From an uncultured Acetatifactor sp. (lineage in GTDB: Bacteria; Bacillota; Clostridia; Lachnospirales; Lachnospiraceae): a stretch of DNA of 64,000 bases. The stretch covers positions 310,001 through 374,000 of the forward strand of contig CAKRYI010000001.1 of the NCBI GenBank assembly GCA_934426825.1. Direction: 5' to 3'. A program made the translations under genes and the position numbers. The stretch's first letter is position 1, and each line of letters begins with the position of its first letter. The notes beneath the pieces are model-generated. The model did not search any database, was not told the origin of the DNA, and saw nothing but the letters and a program-made list of their open reading frames with translations. Below, one piece after another: positions 1-6,904 of this stretch.

Positions 1-3000
1 ACCTGCCACCTTGTTGTTACCTGCGTAAGTAATCAGGGAATCCGGAAGAGGCAGTGTAATGCTGATGGAAAGCCCCGCTGTATCCGTAATTTTCGTCTTG
101 CCGGTGGAGTCATACAGGCTGATGTCCATCGGGAAATATTTGATATTGTCAAAGTTATCTCCGTACTCAGCCATCAATGCCCGGACAATCGCCTCTGTTG
201 CCTGACTGTTCTCGGTAATTTTAATCACAAAGTTATCGCTGGAACCATTTACGGTAGCCGATACCACTCCGGTATTGGAAAGCCCGTTCTTGTCAATAAC
301 TACGGTCGTTCCACCGTTTTTCACCGTTCCGGAAGAATTGTTGGGACGGTTGGAGGAACCGTTGGTGGAAGAATTGCCGCTTCCCGTTGTGGTGGAACCT
401 TTTCCGCTTCCACTCTTTGCCTTGTAATTCGCTGTTACCGTTACATCCTTCTCCGGCATGGTAATTACCGTAGCGGTAATTGCCTTGCTGGCAATCTTGG
501 TGTCTGCAGGGTCAATCGTCCATCCGCTGAACTCCTGACCGGATGCAGGGTCGTTTGCAATGATAATGGGCTGGGAACCTGCTGCGTAGCTTCCGGAACC
601 GCTTCCGTTTTTAACCGTCAGCGTGTACAGCTTCGTTGTTGTTCCGTTTCCATTATTATTTCCGTTGTTATTGCCGTTATTGCCATTGTTTCCATTGTTT
701 CCGTTATTACCGCTGTCGGTTCCGCTGCCGGTCTTTTCATACTGGGCATAGGTATCAATGTCCTTTGTAACCGCGGTAACGGCAGGTCTCCATCCGGTAA
801 AGGTATAACCCTCTCTGGTAGGGCTCTGAGGTAAAATAGCGTCCTCGCCGGAATTTACCTTCTGTACATACAGCACCGTATCGTCATAATCGATGAAACG
901 AACGGTAAGCTGTGTCTGGGTGGAATCAATCTTCTCGTACTGTGCATATACCGTGGTATTTGCCTGAATATTGGTAATGGCAGGTCTCCATCCGGTAAAG
1001 GTATAACCCTCTCTGCTGGGGTCAACCGGCGCTTCCGCATCTCCGCCCGGCAATACCAGTGTGGTTTTCAGTACCGTATCATCCCAGTCTAAGAAAGTCA
1101 CGGTATACTTCTTTGCATCCGGATCCTCTGCCTCATACTGCGCAGTTACCTGCAAATCCGCCTGCACACCGTGGTAATCGGGCACCCATCCGGTAAGAAT
1201 ATATCCTTCTCTTCCGGGAACCTCAGGCGGTACAGCATCCTGCCCTGCAGCTATTTCCTGTGTATCCAAAAGCGTTCCGTCCCAATCCCAGAACTGCACT
1301 TTATAAAAGAGCTCAATGGGCTTTGAGGTGGTCTTAATTCCGTTCTTTACTGCGTAAATATAAGCGTTACTGTCGTCCTCACAGTAGAAAGTCAATCCTG
1401 TTTTACTTGTGGTACCAGAAAAGGCATCCTGATCAATATAGGAAACACTTCCCGGCACTTCCATATACTGAATGGCACTGTCCATAAAGGAATCTACACT
1501 GATAGACCGGCAGGTGGAAGGCAGATATACCGCAAACAGGTGCGGTGTTTCCGCAAATGCCTTCTCCGGAATATCCGTTACGGAGGAACTCCTTAAGTCA
1601 ACGGAGCTTACCTTGGTTCCCATAAATGCTTCATCCGCTATCTCGCTGACACCGGCAAGCTCTGAAGCATCCACGACACCGGTTTCACGTCCGTCCAAGA
1701 ATTCCACAATCTTCTGTTTGTTTCCATTGCCGTCTAACTGGCAGATAATGGAACGGTCACAGGAGAAATAAGGACTTCCCTGGAAATTCACATCGGAAAG
1801 ACTGGTACATCCGGTAAACGGTCGCAGTCCCATGCTCGTCACGGTGGTCGGCATGTAAACTTCACTCAGGTTGGTACATCCCTCAAACGCATAGTCACCG
1901 ACAGAGGTCGTGCCGTCCATCAGATATACTCCCGTCAGGTTGGTATTTCCTTTAAAGCTGCCTGCGTCAATGTTATTCAGGCTGTACGCCGTAATGGTCT
2001 TTGCCACACTGTCCTGAGGCTCTTTTGTCAAAAACAGACCGTCCTGAATGGATTCAATTCCTTCCGGCAGAACAATCTTCAGAGCGGAATTAATGATTGC
2101 CCACTCGTCATCGGTCATTGCCTCACGGTTGTTGCGGTAGTCATCCACCGCCTTCTTTGCCGCTTCCTCGTAATCCTTCGTCACATACGCATAATTGCCT
2201 GTGGTGTATTTGGTCTGGCTGCTGATTTCCGCAAATGTAGGGTAATCAATCAGCTCGTTCTTGTCCGTATCCGGGTTATAGCATACCGCCAAGTTAGTAG
2301 GCCATCCGCTGTAATAAGTAATATAAGTTCTCTTCTGTGTACCGGTATTGATATTGCTGTTCTCGCTCATTGCATACTGGAACGGTGCACTGCTGTAGGA
2401 AATATCGCCGGTAAAGCACAATTTAGGCTCGGACGAAAGCGTCGGCTTCGGCTCCGTGCTCGCATCCTGTGTCTTAAACGCATCCCTTCCGATAGACGTC
2501 ACGTTGCAGGGACTGGTAAAGATAACGTTCTCCAACTGATAACATCCCTTGAAAGCCTCCTCCGCAATGGTGTTAATGGAGGAAGGAATGGTAATCTTTT
2601 TCAGATTATAATTGTCACGGAACGTTCCGGAATCAATCTCTCTGATTTTGTAAGGTCCGATTGTTTTCGGCAGTTCCACATCCGTCATATCCTTATGGAT
2701 ATTGCTGTAAACAAGCTGGTCGGAAGAATTTACACGGTACACCGCCTTGACATCCGGATTGGACTCATCCGGCACTACCGTAATCTCGTACAAATCCTTG
2801 CCCAAATGGCTGAATGCAAAGTTATGCTTAGTCGCCGTCTGGTGAACCGGTGAATTCGGTTCGCCTTCCAAATAGAACTCTTCGGGAAGGCTTGCTTTGA
2901 AATCCTTAAAGGTAAATTCCGAACTGTCCGTAAAATCAATAATATTGTTTGAGGTTGAAATAAATTTCAAAGAGGTACAACCCTTGAACATGGAAACATC

Positions 3001-4254
3001 AAGCGGCTCATCCACTCCGTTGTGCTGGTTGGTAAAGGTTCTGGGGAATGTCAGCGACTGTAAATTTGCACAGTTTGCAAACACATTGTCACCTAACTGA
3101 ACCAGACTTACGTTTTTACCGCTTCCGCACAAATCCAGATTTTCCATTGCATAACAGCCCGCAAACGCATAGTCGCCGATTGCGGTTACGGAAATGGGCA
3201 CCGTAAACGACTGCAAAGCCTGACAGTTATAAAAAGCATAGGCGCCGATAACCGCTACACGGGAGTACAAATCAAGGTCAACCGCAGTCATATTGATACA
3301 GTTTGCAAACGCATAGTTACCGATGGTATCCAGACCGTTTCCGAGAATAATGCTGTCCATACCGCTGCATCCGTAGAAAGCGTAATCTCCGATACCGCTG
3401 AGCTTCTGTCCTACCGTCAGGGTTTTAATGTTACCCTGTCCGGCGAAAATACCCTTGGAACTGTCCGTAATGTCACCCTCAACGGTCCATGTACCTGCAT
3501 CTGCGCCTTCACCGGCTTTCAGATACTGGTTACCGATATACCACACCTCAGCGTCCTGAATTCGCTGGACATCGGAAATTGTTGTCTTGGCATACACGGT
3601 ATCACTGCCGGATACCGTACCGGTGGGATAATAAAACTGGTCAACATCCAGTCCTTCCCATTTTGCCCTGTCCTCGTAATAGCAGGGGTAATATACCGTC
3701 CGGGTACGCTCTACCTGATCAATAATCTGGAGACCGGTTTCATCATCTAGTACCGGATTGCCGAGACTGTCAAATCTGGGCACCGCGTCATAAATGATAT
3801 TGCCAAGGTTGTCTCTGACAGGCTCTTCCACGGAATAAAACAGGAAGTTTCCTCTTTTACCTACTGCCACATAACCACTGGTGGTACCTAAGTTATCCGA
3901 ATATTTCAGATACGCATCCACCGTGTCGGGAATGGTCAGCGCACCGTTTTCCAGATAACCGCCGTTATATCCTAAAATAACCGCCACCTTGTTATTGGAG
4001 CTGGCGTTATTGGGACTCACATACGCGAACTGATACTGTCCGTCACCGGTGGTATAAATTGTCTCGCTCTTTGCCACGGTGGGGATACTGCAGTTGCTGG
4101 AATCCACACTTACCTTCAGTCCGCTCGGCGCTGCCTGCAGGCCATTGGTGGGAATCGCCGCCACAACAATGGCAGATATTAAGAACAGCGTTCCCAATGT
4201 CTTTCGGATTGTCTTTTTCATTCTTCTGTGCTTTTTTACAACAGATTTTGCCAT
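1..4254 (-). CDS. BspA-like leucine-rich-repeat surface protein with InlB-type repeats (C-terminus beyond window)
   Basis: Open without a stop from 4254 to the window edge (1418 codons), so the C-terminus is missing. The start at 4254 has GGAGT about 8 nt upstream and gives MAKSVVKKHRRMKKT, then a hydrophobic stretch (TLGTLFLISAIVVAAI), a signal peptide. Domains in order: an N-terminal region without recognised family; many BspA/LRR_5 repeats of the type 'IGDYAFYGCSGMDSI' (roughly residues 250-950); three Listeria/Bacteroides InlB-type repeats ending in 'EGYTFTGWRP' (about residues 984-1175); an Asn/Gly-only linker; a divergent InlB repeat (SGWTIDP); a Ser/Thr/Gly/Asn-rich linker; and one more folded domain up to the edge. 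Proteins of this kind are exported and bind host or matrix ligands. The upstream class B sortase, 21 bp away, probably anchors it, but the sorting signal would lie outside the window. Ligand unknown. Confidence 0.9.
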   Translation of the reverse strand, partial: MAKSVVKKHRRMKKTIRKTLGTLFLISAIVVAAIPTNGLQAAPSGLKVSVDSSNCSIPTVAKSETIYTTGDGQYQFAYVSPNNASSNNKVAVILGYNGGYLENGALTIPDTVDAYLKYSDNLGTTSGYVAVGKRGNFLFYSVEEPVRDNLGNIIYDAVPRFDSLGNPVLDDETGLQIIDQVERTRTVYYPCYYEDRAKWEGLDVDQFYYPTGTVSGSDTVYAKTTISDVQRIQDAEVWYIGNQYLKAGEGADAGTWTVEGDITDSSKGIFAGQGNIKTLTVGQKLSGIGDYAFYGCSGMDSIILGNGLDTIGNYAFANCINMTAVDLDLYSRVAVIGAYAFYNCQALQSFTVPISVTAIGDYAFAGCYAMENLDLCGSGKNVSLVQLGDNVFANCANLQSLTFPRTFTNQHNGVDEPLDVSMFKGCTSLKFISTSNNIIDFTDSSEFTFKDFKASLPEEFYLEGEPNSPVHQTATKHNFAFSHLGKDLYEITVVPDESNPDVKAVYRVNSSDQLVYSNIHKDMTDVELPKTIGPYKIREIDSGTFRDNYNLKKITIPSSINTIAEEAFKGCYQLENVIFTSPCNVTSIGRDAFKTQDASTEPKPTLSSEPKLCFTGDISYSSAPFQYAMSENSNINTGTQKRTYITYYSGWPTNLAVCYNPDTDKNELIDYPTFAEISSQTKYTTGNYAYVTKDYEEAAKKAVDDYRNNREAMTDDEWAIINSALKIVLPEGIESIQDGLFLTKEPQDSVAKTITAYSLNNIDAGSFKGNTNLTGVYLMDGTTSVGDYAFEGCTNLSEVYMPTTVTSMGLRPFTGCTSLSDVNFQGSPYFSCDRSIICQLDGNGNKQKIVEFLDGRETGVVDASELAGVSEIADEAFMGTKVSSVDLRSSSVTDIPEKAFAETPHLFAVYLPSTCRSISVDSFMDSAIQYMEVPGSVSYIDQDAFSGTTSKTGLTFYCEDDSNAYIYAVKNGIKTTSKPIELFYKVQFWDWDGTLLDTQEIAAGQDAVPPEVPGREGYILTGWVPDYHGVQADLQVTAQYEAEDPDAKKYTVTFLDWDDTVLKTTLVLPGGDAEAPVDPSREGYTFTGWRPAITNIQANTTVYAQYEKIDSTQTQLTVRFIDYDDTVLYVQKVNSGEDAILPQSPTREGYTFTGWRPAVTAVTKDIDTYAQYEKTGSGTDSGNNGNNGNNGNNGNNNGNNNGNGTTTKLYTLTVKNGSGSGSYAAGSQPIIIANDPASGQEFSGWTIDPADTKIASKAITATVITMPEKDVTVTANYKAKSGSGKGSTTTGSGNSSTNGSSNRPNNSSGTVKNGGTTVVIDKNGLSNTGVVSATVNGSSDNFVIKITENSQATEAIVRALMAEYGDNFDNIKYFPMDISLYDSTGKTKITDTAGLSISITLPLPDSLITYAGNNKVAG
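732..1305 (-). repeat. Three tandem InlB/Listeria-Bacteroides repeats within the surface protein
   Basis: Three copies with a 198-bp (66-residue) period start at 1305, 1107 and 909 (YKVQFWDWDG, YTVTFLDWDD, LTVRFIDYDD) and each ends near an AQYE motif. The second and third copies share an identical 36-nt stretch (781-816 and 979-1014), which suggests recent duplication or gene conversion. The adjoining Asn/Gly linker (about 645-715) is low complexity at both DNA and protein level. Confidence 0.85.
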
Positions 4255-4275
4255 TTTGCATTACTCCTTTTATCA

Positions 4276-5478
4276 TTACGCGATTTTCTTGGCAACCACT
4301 ACAAATCTTCCGTCCTTTTCCTGTGAATCACAGGTAGAAAGAGTCAGCAGTCTGTCTCCGTACTGTGCCGTAACACCGGTGTCATACAAAGACATTTCCG
4401 CCATTTCCTGCATGTAAGAATCAAATTCCTGTTCGCTGAGTGCATCAATGAACTGATAATACTTGAAAACAATGGTCTCCTCATCATACACCTTTGAGCG
4501 GAACACATACATCACCTGATAGGTTCCCTTTTCATAAATGGTATCAAACTGGATAATGGAATGATCTTCGCAGTAAGACTGCTTTTCGTATTTATCCAGC
4601 TTTCCAAACATCTGGCCGCTTCTCATGTGATGGCCGTACAAAATAAAGTTGGTGCTTGGTTTCAGCACATCACAATCCTTGTCCATAAAAATGGAACCGT
4701 TCTTGTCATACTCCTGATTCAGATTGTGTTCCAGATAATACTGGTTATCATCTGTCTGCATAACAGGGTAATCTATATTTGTATCGTCAATTTTGAGCCA
4801 TCCGATTAGCTTTTTGTTCTTATTTAATAAATTTTTATATTCATCGAGGACTTCTTTCTGAATTGTGTCCCCATCCGTATAATGAATTACCGGCTCTTTG
4901 GGCTGTGACTGTACCGGAGGCTTATCCTTTAACTCGCTTAAGGCTTCGTAAGTAGTTCCGGTTCTGTAATTAAAATAAGAATAAACACCTACATATCCAA
5001 GGCACGTCACCGCTACAAGCCCGCAGAGGGCTATCAGCAATTTTCTCTTTTTTTCCTGCCTGCGCAGTTCCTGCCTGACAATGGCGTCCATTTCATCTTT
5101 CTTCGCCGGATCCGGCTTTTGTTCCGCCTGTGCCTTTGCCTGCGCAGTACCCTGTGCACGCGCTGTTCCCTGTGTTCTCACCGGCTTCCCGGAAATACGC
5201 TTAATCTTTGCGGTCTGCTTTCCGTTCCCGCCTTTTTTGCCATCGTCCGCCTTTTTAATGGCATCCTCTAATTCATCCTCAAAGTCCTGCCCAAGCAGAG
5301 TCAGAAAATGATACTTGCCGCCATGCACCTCTTCTTTCAGCTTTTGCAATCCGCTCCGGTTCATGCCGCTCATACTCTTACGCAGGCCATCTATGATTTC
5401 TTTGTCATGGACGGCTCTGTTGTAATCCGCTTCCGTGCGGAACTGCCTTCCATCCACAATGTATATCTTCTGTGCCAT
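4276..5478 (-). CDS. Class B sortase with long cytoplasmic N-terminal region
   Basis: Membrane transpeptidase that cleaves a sorting motif in secreted proteins and joins them to the cell wall or to pilin-like partners. The 400-residue protein has a charged cytoplasmic N-terminus (1-145, with an Ala/Gln/Lys-rich stretch), one membrane segment (about 146-168, LLIALCGLVAVTCLGYV) and a C-terminal sortase B domain. The catalytic residues are visible: His in FILYGHHM, Cys383 in TLSTCD and Arg391 in DGRFVVVAK. The usual class B family has only a short N-terminus, so the 145-residue cytoplasmic extension is notable. It lies 21 bp upstream of the surface-protein gene on the same strand, an arrangement typical of a dedicated sortase and its substrate. 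A promoter at 5524-5551 precedes it. Confidence 0.92.
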   Translation of the reverse strand: MAQKIYIVDGRQFRTEADYNRAVHDKEIIDGLRKSMSGMNRSGLQKLKEEVHGGKYHFLTLLGQDFEDELEDAIKKADDGKKGGNGKQTAKIKRISGKPVRTQGTARAQGTAQAKAQAEQKPDPAKKDEMDAIVRQELRRQEKKRKLLIALCGLVAVTCLGYVGVYSYFNYRTGTTYEALSELKDKPPVQSQPKEPVIHYTDGDTIQKEVLDEYKNLLNKNKKLIGWLKIDDTNIDYPVMQTDDNQYYLEHNLNQEYDKNGSIFMDKDCDVLKPSTNFILYGHHMRSGQMFGKLDKYEKQSYCEDHSIIQFDTIYEKGTYQVMYVFRSKVYDEETIVFKYYQFIDALSEQEFDSYMQEMAEMSLYDTGVTAQYGDRLLTLSTCDSQEKDGRFVVVAKKIA

Positions 5479-5523
5479 ATTATGTCCCTATGTACCCACA
5501 TTAAATTCTTCTACACTATCTCT

Positions 5524-5551
5524 ATTTTACTATATGTCGGAATTAATGCAA
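5524..5551 (-). promoter_or_regulatory. Promoter for sortase-surface protein operon
   Basis: On the minus strand TTGCAT, 16 nt, TAAAAT, about 45 nt upstream of the sortase start. Good sigma-A match; not tested. Confidence 0.5.
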
Positions 5552-5577
5552 GCACTTTTCAACATATAGTAGAAACA

Positions 5578-5600
5578 TTGACATGCCACACCGCATACAA
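5578..5600 (+). promoter_or_regulatory. Possible promoter for the cysteine-rich protein gene
   Basis: A perfect -35 box TTGACA at 5578-5583 with a weak -10 candidate (TAAAGC, 17-nt spacing), 33 nt before the start codon at 5633. Confidence 0.4.
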
Positions 5601-5632
5601 TAAAGCATAAATAAAACTTTGGAGGCTTTATC

Positions 5633-5902
5633 ATGAGCGATTTAACTGCTACCAACTGTGGCTGTTCTAACAATTCCTGCGGCTGCGGAAATAACGGAAT
5701 CTTTGGAGGAAGCTGCATCTGGATTCTCCTGCTGTTGTTCTGCGGCTGCGGAAACGGCTGTGGCAACGGTATTCTCGGCGGCTGCGACAACAACGGCTGC
5801 GGAAATAACAACAGCTGCTGCGAATGGATTATCTGGATTATCCTGTTGTCCTGCTTCTGCGGTAACGGAAACAACAACGGTTGCGGAAACGGCTGCTGCT
5901 AA
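5633..5902 (+). CDS. Cysteine/glycine/asparagine-rich small protein, two hydrophobic segments
   Basis: An 89-residue protein with a strong ribosome-binding site (GGAGG at 5621-5625). It begins MSDLTATNCGCSNNSCGC and holds 17 cysteines, most in CGCGN or NNGCGN blocks, separated by two hydrophobic segments, IWILLLLF and WIIWIILLS. I recall similar proteins in Lachnospiraceae that automatic pipelines label 'chorion class high-cysteine'; that name carries no functional meaning. The alternation of Cys/Gly/Asn blocks with short membrane-like segments suggests a membrane- or coat-associated structural or metal-binding protein, but this is inference. There is no signal peptide and no adjacent modification enzyme, so I do not call it a peptide natural product. 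A hairpin follows directly. Confidence 0.8.
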   Translation: MSDLTATNCGCSNNSCGCGNNGIFGGSCIWILLLLFCGCGNGCGNGILGGCDNNGCGNNNSCCEWIIWIILLSCFCGNGNNNGCGNGCC

Positions 5903-5916
5903 TACTTTTTCATTAA

Positions 5917-5940
5917 AATAGGCTCCTGCGGGAGCCTATT
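5917..5940 (+). terminator. Hairpin after the cysteine-rich gene
   Basis: A perfect 10-bp stem AATAGGCTCC / GGAGCCTATT with a TGCG loop, 14 nt after the stop codon. No T-run follows on the plus strand, so it may be a weak terminator or an mRNA 3'-end stabiliser. Confidence 0.55.
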
Positions 5941-5982
5941 CCCCATACATCCGTAAACGTCTGATTCATCAAAGGAGCTGCT

Positions 5983-6465
5983 ATGGCACAAAACAGTCAG
6001 GAAAAAGTCATTGCATTTGACACCCTGTTTACCAACAACCACATCCGTATGTTAAAAGTTCTGCTGACCTATGTGGAACCTCCCAGACAGAGTGCGCTTG
6101 CCGTCTACATAAAGGTTTTGGAGTTACAGTATGCCCTGTCCTTTTACAAAAAGCACCCGACCGCTTTTTGTGCCGATTTTCCCCATGAGGACTCCTGTAA
6201 CACGTCCAGACTGTGCGACGAACTGCTTCCGCTGTGCAGCCCTTCCGAGCAGGAAAAGGTAAACCGCGCCAAAAATATGGTTCAGAATTTTACCAATATG
6301 CAGGAAATGATGCAGATGATGCAAATGATGAAGGAAATTTTTCCGGAAGGCGCCGGAAACGGAGAAAATATGGGGGATATTCTGTCCGGACTGTCCGGCA
6401 TGCCGGGCATGCCCGATTTATCCGGGTTTGATTTTTCCGGCATGGATTTATCACAGTTGTTTTAG
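5983..6465 (+). CDS. Conserved hypothetical protein with Met-rich and Gly/Met-Pro-Gly tail
   Basis: 160 residues, start at 5983 preceded by AAAGGAG. The N-terminal two thirds look like a compact helical domain with three Cys (FCADF, DSCNTS, LCDELLPLC). A methionine-rich stretch follows (NMQEMMQMMQMMKEIFPEG, about residues 105-123), then a low-complexity tail of repeated LSG/MPG/FDFSGMD motifs. No signal peptide or membrane helix. I do not recognise the family. It lies between two other small plus-strand genes and probably forms a transcription unit with the following gene (30-bp gap). Function unknown; the tail resembles a flexible interaction region. Confidence 0.8.
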   Translation: MAQNSQEKVIAFDTLFTNNHIRMLKVLLTYVEPPRQSALAVYIKVLELQYALSFYKKHPTAFCADFPHEDSCNTSRLCDELLPLCSPSEQEKVNRAKNMVQNFTNMQEMMQMMQMMKEIFPEGAGNGENMGDILSGLSGMPGMPDLSGFDFSGMDLSQLF

Positions 6466-6495
6466 GTACATCCTGTATCAGAATTGGAGGTTTAT

Positions 6496-6783
6496 ATGAG
6501 TGAAGATGCAAGACGTCCTGCGTGGATGGAGGACGAACTGGTAAAAGGAATCCCACAAAAGAAACTGGACTTTTTAGGCCGCATGTTCGCAGAGGGACAT
6601 GGAAAGAATCAAAAGGAAATGATGATGTTTCTCATGCCTATGATGAAAAAGGCAAAAGCGGAAAACCTGACATTTACTCCGCAGGAAATGAACGCCGCCA
6701 TCGCCGCCATCAAAAAGCACAGTACCCCGGAGGAGATAAAGCAGATTGATAACATTTTAAAAAAAGGAAAACCTTCCCCCTGA
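6496..6783 (+). CDS. Small hypothetical protein, Met-rich helical
   Basis: 95 residues from ATG 6496, with GGAGG 5 nt upstream; an in-frame TTG at 6484 overlaps that ribosome-binding site and is unlikely to be the start. The sequence MSEDARRPAWMEDELVKGIP leads to KKLDFLGRMFAEGHGKNQ, a methionine cluster (EMMMFLMPMMKKA) and an acidic/basic helix ending in a Lys-rich tail. It shares its methionine-cluster style with the gene just upstream, so the two may act together. I do not recognise the family. Confidence 0.78.
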   Translation: MSEDARRPAWMEDELVKGIPQKKLDFLGRMFAEGHGKNQKEMMMFLMPMMKKAKAENLTFTPQEMNAAIAAIKKHSTPEEIKQIDNILKKGKPSP

Positions 6784-6828
6784 ACTCAGCCTGCAGATAC
6801 AAAAAGATGTGCACTGCCCATTAAAATA

Positions 6829-6866
6829 GGAAACAATTCCCGCTTTTGGAGAATTGTTTCCCATTT
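6829..6866 (+). terminator. Rho-independent terminator after the small-gene cluster
   Basis: GGAAACAATTC, an 11-nt loop, GAATTGTTTCC, then CATTTTTG. It lies between the convergent small-gene cluster and leuS and could serve both strands. Confidence 0.75.
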
Positions 6867-6904
6867 TTGCTGTTTCATTTTGAAATCAGTGCTATATCAA
6901 TCAC

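Noticed and set aside
5530..5877. 115-codon minus-strand frame, Pro/Gln-rich, opposite the cysteine-rich gene
   Set aside because: Low-complexity mirror of the Cys/Gly/Asn repeats; the plus-strand gene has the ribosome-binding site.
5633..5902. RiPP or lantibiotic precursor
   Set aside because: No leader-core split and no modification enzyme or exporter nearby.
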